From assembly GCA_031127225.1 (NCBI GenBank), contig JARIEV010000009.1, positions 1 through 50,489 of the forward strand: a DNA stretch of 50,489 bases, in the 5' to 3' direction. Under the pieces are notes generated by a model. It saw only the letters and a list, made by a program, of their open reading frames with translations, did not search any database and was not told the origin of the DNA. The position numbers were made by a program, and so were the translations under genes. The stretch comes from Gemmatimonadota bacterium. Lineage in GTDB: Bacteria > Gemmatimonadota > Gemmatimonadetes > Gemmatimonadales > Gemmatimonadaceae. Each line of letters opens with the position of its first letter. The stretch's first letter is position 1. Positions 18,063 to 26,402 of this stretch are shown piece after piece.

Positions 18063-19292
18063 TCAAGGGATATCACGGACAGCGGCGGCGACACCAGCCG
18101 AGCGCCCCGTAGCCCAGGCCCACATAAAGTTGTAGCCACCGATCGGACCGAACGCGTCGAGCACTTCGCCGCACAAGAATAGCCCTTTGTGCCGACGACT
18201 TTCCATCGTGCGCGGATCGATCTCGCTCAGGGCTACGCCACCGCCCATCACCTCGGCTTTCTTGTAGCCTTCATCGCCCTGCCACGGCAGGTCGCCGCGG
18301 ACGAGCGTGTCGATGAGGCGCAGCCGTTCGTCGCGCCGCAGTTCGGTAAGCGGGCGTGTGGGCTCCACGTTGGCCTTGGCCAGCAGCGCGGACGCCAGGC
18401 GGTCGGGCAGCTCGGCCCGTAGTGCGCCCGTGACAGTGCGCGCGCCATGCGGCTTGAGCGCCTCCTCCCATTCCTTCTCACCCAGCGCGGTCCACTGGAC
18501 CTGTACCTTCGCCGCGGGCGCATGGCCGGCGCGCGTGCGCACCGCCACGTGCGATACGTTCAGCACCGACGGGCCGCTGTAGCCATGGTGGGTGAACAGG
18601 AACCCGCCGCGCCATGTGGCCTGCTGTTTCGCGCTCTTGGCGGTGAGCGCTACGGTGAGCGAGATCCCCGACAGGTCGTTGAACGCCGCGTCCGTGGTGG
18701 TGAGTGGCGTGAGCGCGGCGTACGTGGGGTGCATCGTGTGCCCCAGCGCTTTCAGCATGTTGAGCCCCGCGCCGTCGCTGCCGGTATTGGGCACCGAGAG
18801 CCCGCCGGTGGCGATGATGACGGCATCGGCCTTGAGCACCGTCCCGTCGTCGAGCGCGACCTCCCAGCCCCCGTCGACCGGGGCGATGTCAATGACACGG
18901 GATTCCATGCGCATCCGCACGCCGACCCGGCGTGCGTAGTCCAGCAGGCCGTCGCGCACGTCGCGCGCCTTGTGGGAGGCGGGGAAGAGCTTGAGCGACT
19001 CCGTCTCCTCCTCGAGCGGGATCCCCAGCGTGTCCTCGAAAAAGGCGCGTTGCTCGGCCAGCGGCCAAGCGCGGACGATCTTCTTGAGGAGGTTCGGTGA
19101 CGAATCAGTGACGAAGCGCGACTCGTCCACCCGTGACGGCAGCACGTTGCAGCGACCGCCCCCGCTGATGAGGATCTTCCGGCCGCCATCCCGCGTGCGC
19201 TCGAGCAGCAGCGTATCCGCGCCGCCGGTGGCCGCAAAGATGGCCGCCATCGAGCCGGCGGCCCCCGCCCCGACCACAATCACCCGCCGCAT
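18063..19292 (-). CDS. NAD(P)/FAD-dependent oxidoreductase, HI0933/YhiN family
   Basis: The 409-residue flavoprotein begins with the FAD-binding 'VIVVGAGAAGSMAA' dinucleotide fold. It has the family signature 'ISGGGRCNV' near residue 44, a central insert, 'VIIATGGLSVPNTGSDG', and the closing 'GLFLCGEVLDAFGPIGGYN' that contacts FAD. The family (BaiN/YhiN) has poorly defined substrates; one member is implicated in bile-acid reduction, but that should not be transferred here. The ATG at 19292 has a GGAG five bases upstream and is preferred over upstream in-frame codons. It is divergent from the PQQ dehydrogenase gene, 67 bases away. Confidence 0.88.
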   Translation of the reverse strand: MRRVIVVGAGAAGSMAAIFAATGGADTLLLERTRDGGRKILISGGGRCNVLPSRVDESRFVTDSSPNLLKKIVRAWPLAEQRAFFEDTLGIPLEEETESLKLFPASHKARDVRDGLLDYARRVGVRMRMESRVIDIAPVDGGWEVALDDGTVLKADAVIIATGGLSVPNTGSDGAGLNMLKALGHTMHPTYAALTPLTTTDAAFNDLSGISLTVALTAKSAKQQATWRGGFLFTHHGYSGPSVLNVSHVAVRTRAGHAPAAKVQVQWTALGEKEWEEALKPHGARTVTGALRAELPDRLASALLAKANVEPTRPLTELRRDERLRLIDTLVRGDLPWQGDEGYKKAEVMGGGVALSEIDPRTMESRRHKGLFLCGEVLDAFGPIGGYNFMWAWATGRSAGVAAAVRDIP

Positions 19293-19359
19293 ACGCACTC
19301 CACGCCATCGCCTGTTGAGGAACTGCTGCTCATCCTGTAACCTAGCGCATTCGCACGCC

Positions 19360-21441
19360 ATGTCCTCTGCCCCGCGCCCCATGTCCCATCTCCTGCTCCC
19401 GCTCCTCCTTGCCGCCACCACGCTGCAAGCCCAGTCCACCGGGCGCTCCGTTGACTGGCCCGTGTACGGCGGCAGCGAGGATCATACGCACTACAGCACG
19501 CTGAGCCAGATCTCGCCGGCCAACGTGAAACAGCTGCGGGTGGCGTGGACGTACGACACGAAAGACTCGTTCGCGGGCTCGGAGATGCAGGCCAATCCGA
19601 TCGTGCTTGACGGCGTGATGTACGCCACCACCCCAAAGCTGCACGTGATCGCGCTTAACGCCGCCACGGGCGTGCCCATCTGGCGCTTTGACCCGAACAA
19701 TGGCGCGCCGCCGGCCTCGCGGTTCCGCCATCGCGGCGTAGTCGTGACGGGCGATCGCGTGCTTTTCAACTACCGCAACCGGCTCTACGCCCTCAATCGC
19801 AAGACCGGTCGCCCGATCACGACCTTCGGCGACAGCGGTTGGGTGGACCTGCGTCAGGGGCTCGGCCGCCCGGTGGAAGGGCTCTCGGTGAGCGCCAGCA
19901 CGCCGGGCGTGGTGTTCGGGGACCTGCTCATCATCGGCAGTTCGGTCCCCGAGGCGTTGCCCAGCGCGCCGGGTGACATCCGCGCCTTCGACATCAATAC
20001 CGGTGCGTTGCGCTGGAGCTTTCACACCATTCCACACCCGGGCGAGCCGGGCTACGAAACGTGGCCGCCCGACGCGTGGAAGATTGCCGGCGGCGCCAAC
20101 GCGTGGGCCGGCGTTACGCTCGACGCCAAACGAGGGATGGTGTTCGCCGCCACCGGCTCGGCATCGTACGACTTCTACGGCGCGAACCGGCTGGGCGACA
20201 ACCTGTATGCCAACAGCGTCCTGGCGCTCGATGCGCGCACCGGCAAGTACGTGTGGCACTATCAGGTGCTCAAGCACGACCTGTGGGATCGCGACCTGCC
20301 GGCCGCGCCGGCGCTCGTCACCATCACGCGCGGCGGTCGCAAAATCGACGCCGTGGCCCAGATCACGAAGACGGGACACACGTGGCTGTTCGAGCGCGAG
20401 AAGGGGACGCCGCTCTTTCCCGTGGAAGAGCTCGCAATGCCCGGCATCGCGCTTGGTGAAGACAAGCCGGCGGCGTCGCAGTTCTTCCCCACCATGCCGG
20501 CGCCGTTCGCGCGCCAGCAGCTCACACGCAACGATCTGACCAATCGCACCCCCGCTGCGCGCGCGGCGGCGCTCAAGATCTTTAACGAGTACAAGACGAC
20601 GCACCCGTACGACGCGCCGAACACGCGTGGGACCATTGTGTATCCCGGCGTGGACGGCGGCGGTGAATGGGGCGGGCCGGCGTTCGACCCGACCACCGGT
20701 CTGCTGTATGTGAACTCCAACGAGATGGCGTGGCTGCTCAAGCTCGTGCCGCGCAGCGACAAGTCGCTGTACGCCGCCAACTGCGCCGGCTGTCATGGCG
20801 ACAAGCTGCAGGGTTCGGCCGCCGGCCCCACGCTCATGGACATCGCCACGCGTCGCTCGAAAGAGCAGCTGGCCACGATCATCAAGGAAGGCACCGGGCG
20901 CATGCCAGCGTTCGGCACCGCGCTCGAAGGCGGCGCCGTGACCGACATCGTGAACTACCTGGTGACCGGCAAGGACAACTCAGCCGCGCTCGTGGGCACG
21001 ACGCCGTACATGCTGCCGTATCGCACGGCGTTCTTCGACATCTTCCTCGACCACGAAGGCTATCCCGGCATCAAGCCGCCCTGGGGCACGCTCAACGCGA
21101 TCGACCTCAACGCCGGCACCATTAAGTGGTCGATTCCCTTCGGTGAGTATCCGAAGCTGGCCGCCAAGGGCATCACGAACACCGGCACCGACAACTACGG
21201 TGGCGCCATCGTGACTGAGAACGGCCTGCTGATCATTGCGGCCACCACCTACGACAACAAGATCCGTGCGTACGACAAGCGCACCGGGAAGCTCTTATGG
21301 GAGGCGAAGCTGCCGGCGGCCGGCAACGCCACGCCCAGCACGTACATAGTGGACGGCAAGCAGTACCTCGTGATCGCCTGCGGGGGCGGCAAGAACGGCG
21401 CGCCGAGCGGCGGCACGTACGTGGCGTTCGCGTTGCCGTAG
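19360..21441 (+). CDS. PQQ-dependent dehydrogenase with embedded cytochrome c domain
   Basis: The protein (693 residues from this ATG, 686 from the ATG at 19381) has a signal peptide (MSHLLLPLLLAATTLQA) and an eight-bladed quinoprotein propeller, as in membrane or soluble glucose/alcohol dehydrogenases. Propeller repeats include 'DWPVYGGSEDHTHYS', 'ALNAATGVPIW' and 'VLALDARTGKYVW'. Near residue 474 a cytochrome c domain is inserted with the haem site CAGCH and a probable Met axial ligand in 'GRMPAF'. Blades resume afterwards ('IRAYDKRTGKLLWEAKLP'). It should oxidise a sugar or alcohol in the periplasm and pass electrons through its own haem. The substrate is not evident. No PQQ synthesis genes are nearby. 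Confidence 0.9.
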   Translation: MSSAPRPMSHLLLPLLLAATTLQAQSTGRSVDWPVYGGSEDHTHYSTLSQISPANVKQLRVAWTYDTKDSFAGSEMQANPIVLDGVMYATTPKLHVIALNAATGVPIWRFDPNNGAPPASRFRHRGVVVTGDRVLFNYRNRLYALNRKTGRPITTFGDSGWVDLRQGLGRPVEGLSVSASTPGVVFGDLLIIGSSVPEALPSAPGDIRAFDINTGALRWSFHTIPHPGEPGYETWPPDAWKIAGGANAWAGVTLDAKRGMVFAATGSASYDFYGANRLGDNLYANSVLALDARTGKYVWHYQVLKHDLWDRDLPAAPALVTITRGGRKIDAVAQITKTGHTWLFEREKGTPLFPVEELAMPGIALGEDKPAASQFFPTMPAPFARQQLTRNDLTNRTPAARAAALKIFNEYKTTHPYDAPNTRGTIVYPGVDGGGEWGGPAFDPTTGLLYVNSNEMAWLLKLVPRSDKSLYAANCAGCHGDKLQGSAAGPTLMDIATRRSKEQLATIIKEGTGRMPAFGTALEGGAVTDIVNYLVTGKDNSAALVGTTPYMLPYRTAFFDIFLDHEGYPGIKPPWGTLNAIDLNAGTIKWSIPFGEYPKLAAKGITNTGTDNYGGAIVTENGLLIIAATTYDNKIRAYDKRTGKLLWEAKLPAAGNATPSTYIVDGKQYLVIACGGGKNGAPSGGTYVAFALP

Positions 21442-21468
21442 CGGCGACGTGCGCCGTACATTCGGCGC

Positions 21469-23121
21469 ATGACACCTCGCACCGCTTCCCGCGTCGCGCT
21501 CCTGCTCGCGACATTTGCCCCTGCGGCAGGCGCCCAGCGCGCCGATCTCGCGGCGGTGACCGACAAGGTCTTCGCCGCCTGGAACTCCACGCACACGCCG
21601 GGCTGTGCCGTCGGCATCGCGCAGGGGGGCGCCGTGTTGCTCACCCGCGGGTACGGCATGGCCGATCTGGCCGGCGCCCGCCCCATTCTCCCGGGCACCA
21701 TCCTGGAATCGGGGTCGGTAGCCAAGCAGTTCACGGCGGCCGCGGTGATATTGCTGGTGCAGGACGGCAAACTCAAGCTCGACGACGACGCCCGCACGGT
21801 GTTGCCTGAGCTGCCCGTGTACGGCCGCACGATCACCTTCCGTAACCTGCTCACGCACACGAGCGGCCTGCGGGAATGGAGCAACCTCGTAGCGTGGCAA
21901 GGGTGGCCGCGCGGCACGCGGGTGCACACACAGAGTGACGCGTTCGAGCTGATCACGCACCAGACGGCGCTCAACTACCCCGTGGGCGATTTCTACTCGT
22001 ATACGAACTCCGGCTTTTTGCTGCTACGCACAGTGGTCGAGCGCGTGAGTGGCATGCCGTTCACGCAGTTCACGGCGCAACGCCTCTTCGCGCCGCTTGG
22101 CCTGACGAACACGCAGTGGCGCGACGATTTCACGCGCATCGTGCCGGGGCTGTCGCAGGCATACGCGCGCCGCGCCGACGGCTGGCATCTGGACATGCCG
22201 GGCGACAACGTGATCGCGGCGGGCGGGTTGCTCACCACGGTCGGCGACTGGCTCGCGTGGAACGCGCATCTCACGAAGAAGACGCTGGGCGCGGGCGTGG
22301 TGGATTCGATGACGCGCCAGATGACCCTTACCAGCGGTCAGCCGATCCAGTACGCGCTGGGACTCATGGTCATGAACTATCGCGGGCTGCGCGAGGTCGC
22401 ACACAGCGGATCGACGGCGGGCTACAGCACGTTCCTGGCGCGCTATCCGGAGCGCGACGACCTGTCCATCGCGGTGATGTGCAACGCGGCCGGTGCAAAC
22501 GCCACGGCCTATACGCACGCGATCGTCGACGCGATGGTCCCGGGATTGCCGCGCGCGGCGGCCCCCGACACAGTACCGGCCAACGGGGCCGCCATCGCAC
22601 GGTTGGCGGGGATCTACCGCGACACGCGCACCAACACGGTGATGGTGCTCGACACCGCCAATGGGCAGCTGCGCCGCGACGGCGGTGCCGCCATCACCGC
22701 GCTCCGTGACGGCTGGTACCGGATGGGTACGGCACGCGTACGGTTCACCACCGATGCGTCCGGTGCGCCGGTCTCGCTGCATGTGCCGACGGCCGACCGC
22801 GACACGGTGGTGCATCGCTTTATGGCGGCCGGGCGCTGGCAGCCGACCGCGGCCGAGCTCGCGTCGATTGCCGGCCGGTACCGGAACGACGAAATCGGGG
22901 TGACGTTCACCGTCAGCACCGCCGGCGACCGGCTCGTCATCAGCCCGCGCGCCGGCGTGGCGGACACCATGCCGGCCACCTATCGCGATGCCTTTGGCGA
23001 CAGCGGGGAGACGGCGTGGTTCGTCCGGGACAAACAGGGACGCGTGTCCGCCATGCACTTCGGGAGCGGCCGCGCGTGGGATTTCGTGTCGACCCGCGTG
23101 AACGAGGCGCCGCGTCGCTAA
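21469..23121 (+). CDS. Secreted serine hydrolase, beta-lactamase class C/esterase family
   Basis: The 550-residue protein has a signal peptide (cleavage near 'AAGAQ', residue 22) and the penicillin-binding/class C fold. The active-site triad of motifs is present: SVAK at 83-86, YTN at 178-180 and HSG at 312-314. The C-terminal 170 residues form an extra beta-rich domain common in peptidase- or esterase-type relatives. Such enzymes are usually D-aminopeptidases or carboxylesterases rather than true beta-lactamases. It starts 27 bases after the PQQ dehydrogenase and may share its transcript. Confidence 0.85.
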   Translation: MTPRTASRVALLLATFAPAAGAQRADLAAVTDKVFAAWNSTHTPGCAVGIAQGGAVLLTRGYGMADLAGARPILPGTILESGSVAKQFTAAAVILLVQDGKLKLDDDARTVLPELPVYGRTITFRNLLTHTSGLREWSNLVAWQGWPRGTRVHTQSDAFELITHQTALNYPVGDFYSYTNSGFLLLRTVVERVSGMPFTQFTAQRLFAPLGLTNTQWRDDFTRIVPGLSQAYARRADGWHLDMPGDNVIAAGGLLTTVGDWLAWNAHLTKKTLGAGVVDSMTRQMTLTSGQPIQYALGLMVMNYRGLREVAHSGSTAGYSTFLARYPERDDLSIAVMCNAAGANATAYTHAIVDAMVPGLPRAAAPDTVPANGAAIARLAGIYRDTRTNTVMVLDTANGQLRRDGGAAITALRDGWYRMGTARVRFTTDASGAPVSLHVPTADRDTVVHRFMAAGRWQPTAAELASIAGRYRNDEIGVTFTVSTAGDRLVISPRAGVADTMPATYRDAFGDSGETAWFVRDKQGRVSAMHFGSGRAWDFVSTRVNEAPRR

Positions 23122-23141
23122 CATTGCGACATCGCGACTGA

Positions 23142-24248
<1,107 letters not shown>

Positions 24249-24342
24249 TCCGTGGCATCGCGCTGCGGCTGCTCAGCCGTGCGCGCTACAGACGGGATCG
24301 TCGTTTGCGCGCCGCGGCGGATGCCGATTGTTTTCACGCAGC

Positions 24343-24807
24343 ATGACACCGGACCGACGCGATCATTATCGCCTGCTGCATGTGCAGGCCGATGCGCCCA
24401 CGGAAGTGATCCGTGGCGCGTACCGCGCGTTGATTGCGGTGCACCACCCCGATGTCGGTGGCGACCACGCGACGGCGCTGCGCCTGAATGATGCGTTTGC
24501 CGTGCTCTCCGACACCGACCGGCGTGCGCGGTATGATGCCGCGCGCACCACGCCGCGTGATCGGCGCCACGTGCCGCGGGGCAGCAGCGCTGACTGGGCA
24601 CGACTGTACGTCGATGGCGATACGGCGCCGATCGACGTGCGCCTGCGGGACCGCTCACGAGGCGGGTTCTGCGTGTACAGCGGACGCGCACTCGCTCCCG
24701 CGCGGCGGGTGCGGCTCGTCGGGCGCGCGTTCGACCTGCCGGGCACCGTGGTGGACTGCCACCGGTTCGACCGCGTGTACACGGTGCACGTCCAGCGCCC
24801 CCGCTGA
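24343..24807 (+). CDS. J-domain protein with a PilZ-like C-terminal domain
   Basis: The 154-residue protein starts with a DnaJ-type J-domain (residues about 7-66) that holds the HPD tripeptide at 35-37, the element that stimulates Hsp70 ATPase. After a short arginine-rich linker the C-terminus reads like a PilZ domain. An RxxxR pair lies at R75/R79, a DxSxxG motif at 103-108 (D103, S105, G108), and beta-strand-like segments continue to the end. In PilZ proteins these two motifs bind cyclic di-GMP. The glycine-rich and zinc regions of DnaJ are absent. I chose the ATG at 24343 because earlier in-frame sequence is not protein-like. The J-domain is secure; the PilZ assignment is a motif-level inference. 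Confidence 0.75.
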   Translation: MTPDRRDHYRLLHVQADAPTEVIRGAYRALIAVHHPDVGGDHATALRLNDAFAVLSDTDRRARYDAARTTPRDRRHVPRGSSADWARLYVDGDTAPIDVRLRDRSRGGFCVYSGRALAPARRVRLVGRAFDLPGTVVDCHRFDRVYTVHVQRPR

Positions 24808-24849
24808 GCGTGGCCGGGGCACCAAACACGCCGCAGCGCTGGGCAGGGA

Positions 24850-24873
24850 GGGATACGAAACCTATCTTATCCC
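24850..24873 (+). promoter_or_regulatory. Short inverted repeat in the leader of the SulP/DabA operon
   Basis: GGGATA (24850-24855) and TATCCC (24868-24873) form a 6-bp inverted repeat with a 12-base spacer, 40-63 bases before the SulP start. The area is A/T-richer than its surroundings and contains a -10-like TATCTT. It is a plausible operator or promoter core, but short. Confidence 0.3.
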
Positions 24874-24912
24874 CATTCGCTGCTTCACGTCCCCGCCGCC
24901 CGCCCGACGCCC

Positions 24913-26400
24913 ATGCATCAGTACCCCTCGATGTTCGGCCACCCTAAAGAAGACACCGTTGCCGGTTTCGTCGTCTTTCTGGTCGCGCTCCCCCTGTGCC
25001 TCGGCATTGCCGTCGCCTGCGGCGTTCCACCGGTCTCCGGCCTGATCGCCGGGATCGTCGGCGGACTGGTGGTCCCGTGGATCAGCCGCTCCGCCCTCTC
25101 CGTCACGGGGCCGGCGGCCGGACTCACCTCAATCGTGCTGGTCGAAGTGCAGCGCCTGGGCGGCGTGAATCCATTTCTGACGGCGGTCATCATCGCCGGC
25201 GTGCTGCAGGTGGTGTTCGGACTCCTGCGGACCGGACGCTTCGCCGCCCTCGTGCCCTCGGCGGTGATCAAGGGGATGCTGGCCGCAATCGGCATCACGA
25301 TCATCATGAAGCAGCTGCCGGTGGCGGTGGGCTCCGACGGCGGCCTCGCCACGCTGCTCTCCGGTCACCGCGCGGGCGCGGTCACGATCACGCTCGTGTC
25401 GCTGGTCATTCTGTACGGCTGGAAGCGCACGCCGCTGGCGTCGATCAAGCTCTTGTCCCCTGCCCTCGTGGCGGTGGTGGTGGCCAGTGTGCTGGCCAGC
25501 GTGCTGGCATCGTCGCCCACGTTCGCGCTGGACGCGCGGCATTACGTGGACGTACCACTGGGCGGCATCGGCGCGCTGTACTCGGCGCTGCCACGTCCCG
25601 AGTGGGGTGTTTTGGGCACCCCCGCGGTGTGGATCGCGGGTGCCACCATCGCGATCGTGGGCAGCATCGAAACGCTGTTGTCGTTGCAGGCGGTGGACCG
25701 GCTCGACCCGCTCAAGCGGCACAGCCCTCCCGACCGCGAACTACTGGCGCAGGGCGCCGCCAACGCGGTGTCGGGGCTGCTGGGCGGGTTGCCCGTGACG
25801 GCGGTGATCGTGCGCAGCGGCGCCAACGTGGCCGCGGGTGGACGCGAGCGGATGTCGTCGCTGGTGCACGGCGTGCTGTTGCTGGTCGCCGTGGTCTTTG
25901 CCGGACCGCTGCTCAACCGCATTCCGCTGGCCGCACTGGCCGCGGTACTGATTCAGGTTGGCCTCAATCTGTGCAAGCCGGCCCTGTTCACCACGCAGTT
26001 TCGGCTCGGCCTCACGCAGCTGCTGCCGTTCGCCATCACCATCGCCGCGGTCCTGACGCTCGACCTGCTCAAGGGCGTCATCGTGGGGATCGTGATGGGC
26101 ATCATGTTCGTGCTCTACGAGAACTCCAAGCGCGCGGTGGTCGCCGCCAAGGATGATGCCGGCGTGTGGCAGCTGCGCTTCCGCCGCGACGGCACGTTCG
26201 TGTCCAAGCCGGGCATCGTCGCCACACTCGACGAAGTCAACGACGGCGAGGCCGTGGTCATCGACGGGACGGGCGAGTACATCGACCACGATGTGAAGGA
26301 AGTCATCGCGACCTTCATCGAAGACGCCGTCCGCCGGAACATCACCGTATCTGTGCGCGGCATCGATCTCACGCAGGCGCAGGCTGGCGGCGGGCACTGA
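24913..26400 (+). CDS. SulP family anion (probable bicarbonate/sulfate) transporter
   Basis: The 495-residue membrane protein has the SulP fold. The first segments ('GFVVFLVALPLCLGIAVACGVPP', 'GLIAGIVGGL') and 'ALSVTGPAAGLTSIV' are family hallmarks, and about 12 hydrophobic helices follow. A short C-terminal STAS-like region starts near residue 430. SulP members move sulfate, bicarbonate or other anions, often with sodium. Here the gene starts the unit that continues directly into dabA (2-base gap), so inorganic carbon is the more likely cargo, which is inference from context. Confidence 0.87.
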   Translation: MHQYPSMFGHPKEDTVAGFVVFLVALPLCLGIAVACGVPPVSGLIAGIVGGLVVPWISRSALSVTGPAAGLTSIVLVEVQRLGGVNPFLTAVIIAGVLQVVFGLLRTGRFAALVPSAVIKGMLAAIGITIIMKQLPVAVGSDGGLATLLSGHRAGAVTITLVSLVILYGWKRTPLASIKLLSPALVAVVVASVLASVLASSPTFALDARHYVDVPLGGIGALYSALPRPEWGVLGTPAVWIAGATIAIVGSIETLLSLQAVDRLDPLKRHSPPDRELLAQGAANAVSGLLGGLPVTAVIVRSGANVAAGGRERMSSLVHGVLLLVAVVFAGPLLNRIPLAALAAVLIQVGLNLCKPALFTTQFRLGLTQLLPFAITIAAVLTLDLLKGVIVGIVMGIMFVLYENSKRAVVAAKDDAGVWQLRFRRDGTFVSKPGIVATLDEVNDGEAVVIDGTGEYIDHDVKEVIATFIEDAVRRNITVSVRGIDLTQAQAGGGH

Positions 26401-26402
26401 TC

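Noticed and set aside
14803-18135. Plus-strand open frame of over 1100 codons
   Set aside because: It lies antisense to the propeller-amidohydrolase and EVE genes, is dominated by Arg, His, Gly and Val, and has no family features. It is a mirror of high-GC codon bias.
19342-20796. 484-codon minus-strand frame
   Set aside because: It is antisense to the PQQ dehydrogenase, which has a signal peptide, haem motif and propeller repeats on the other strand.
21469-23121. Considered as an antibiotic-resistance beta-lactamase
   Set aside because: Class C-type motifs are shared with esterases and D-aminopeptidases, and the extra C-terminal domain and length do not fit AmpC.
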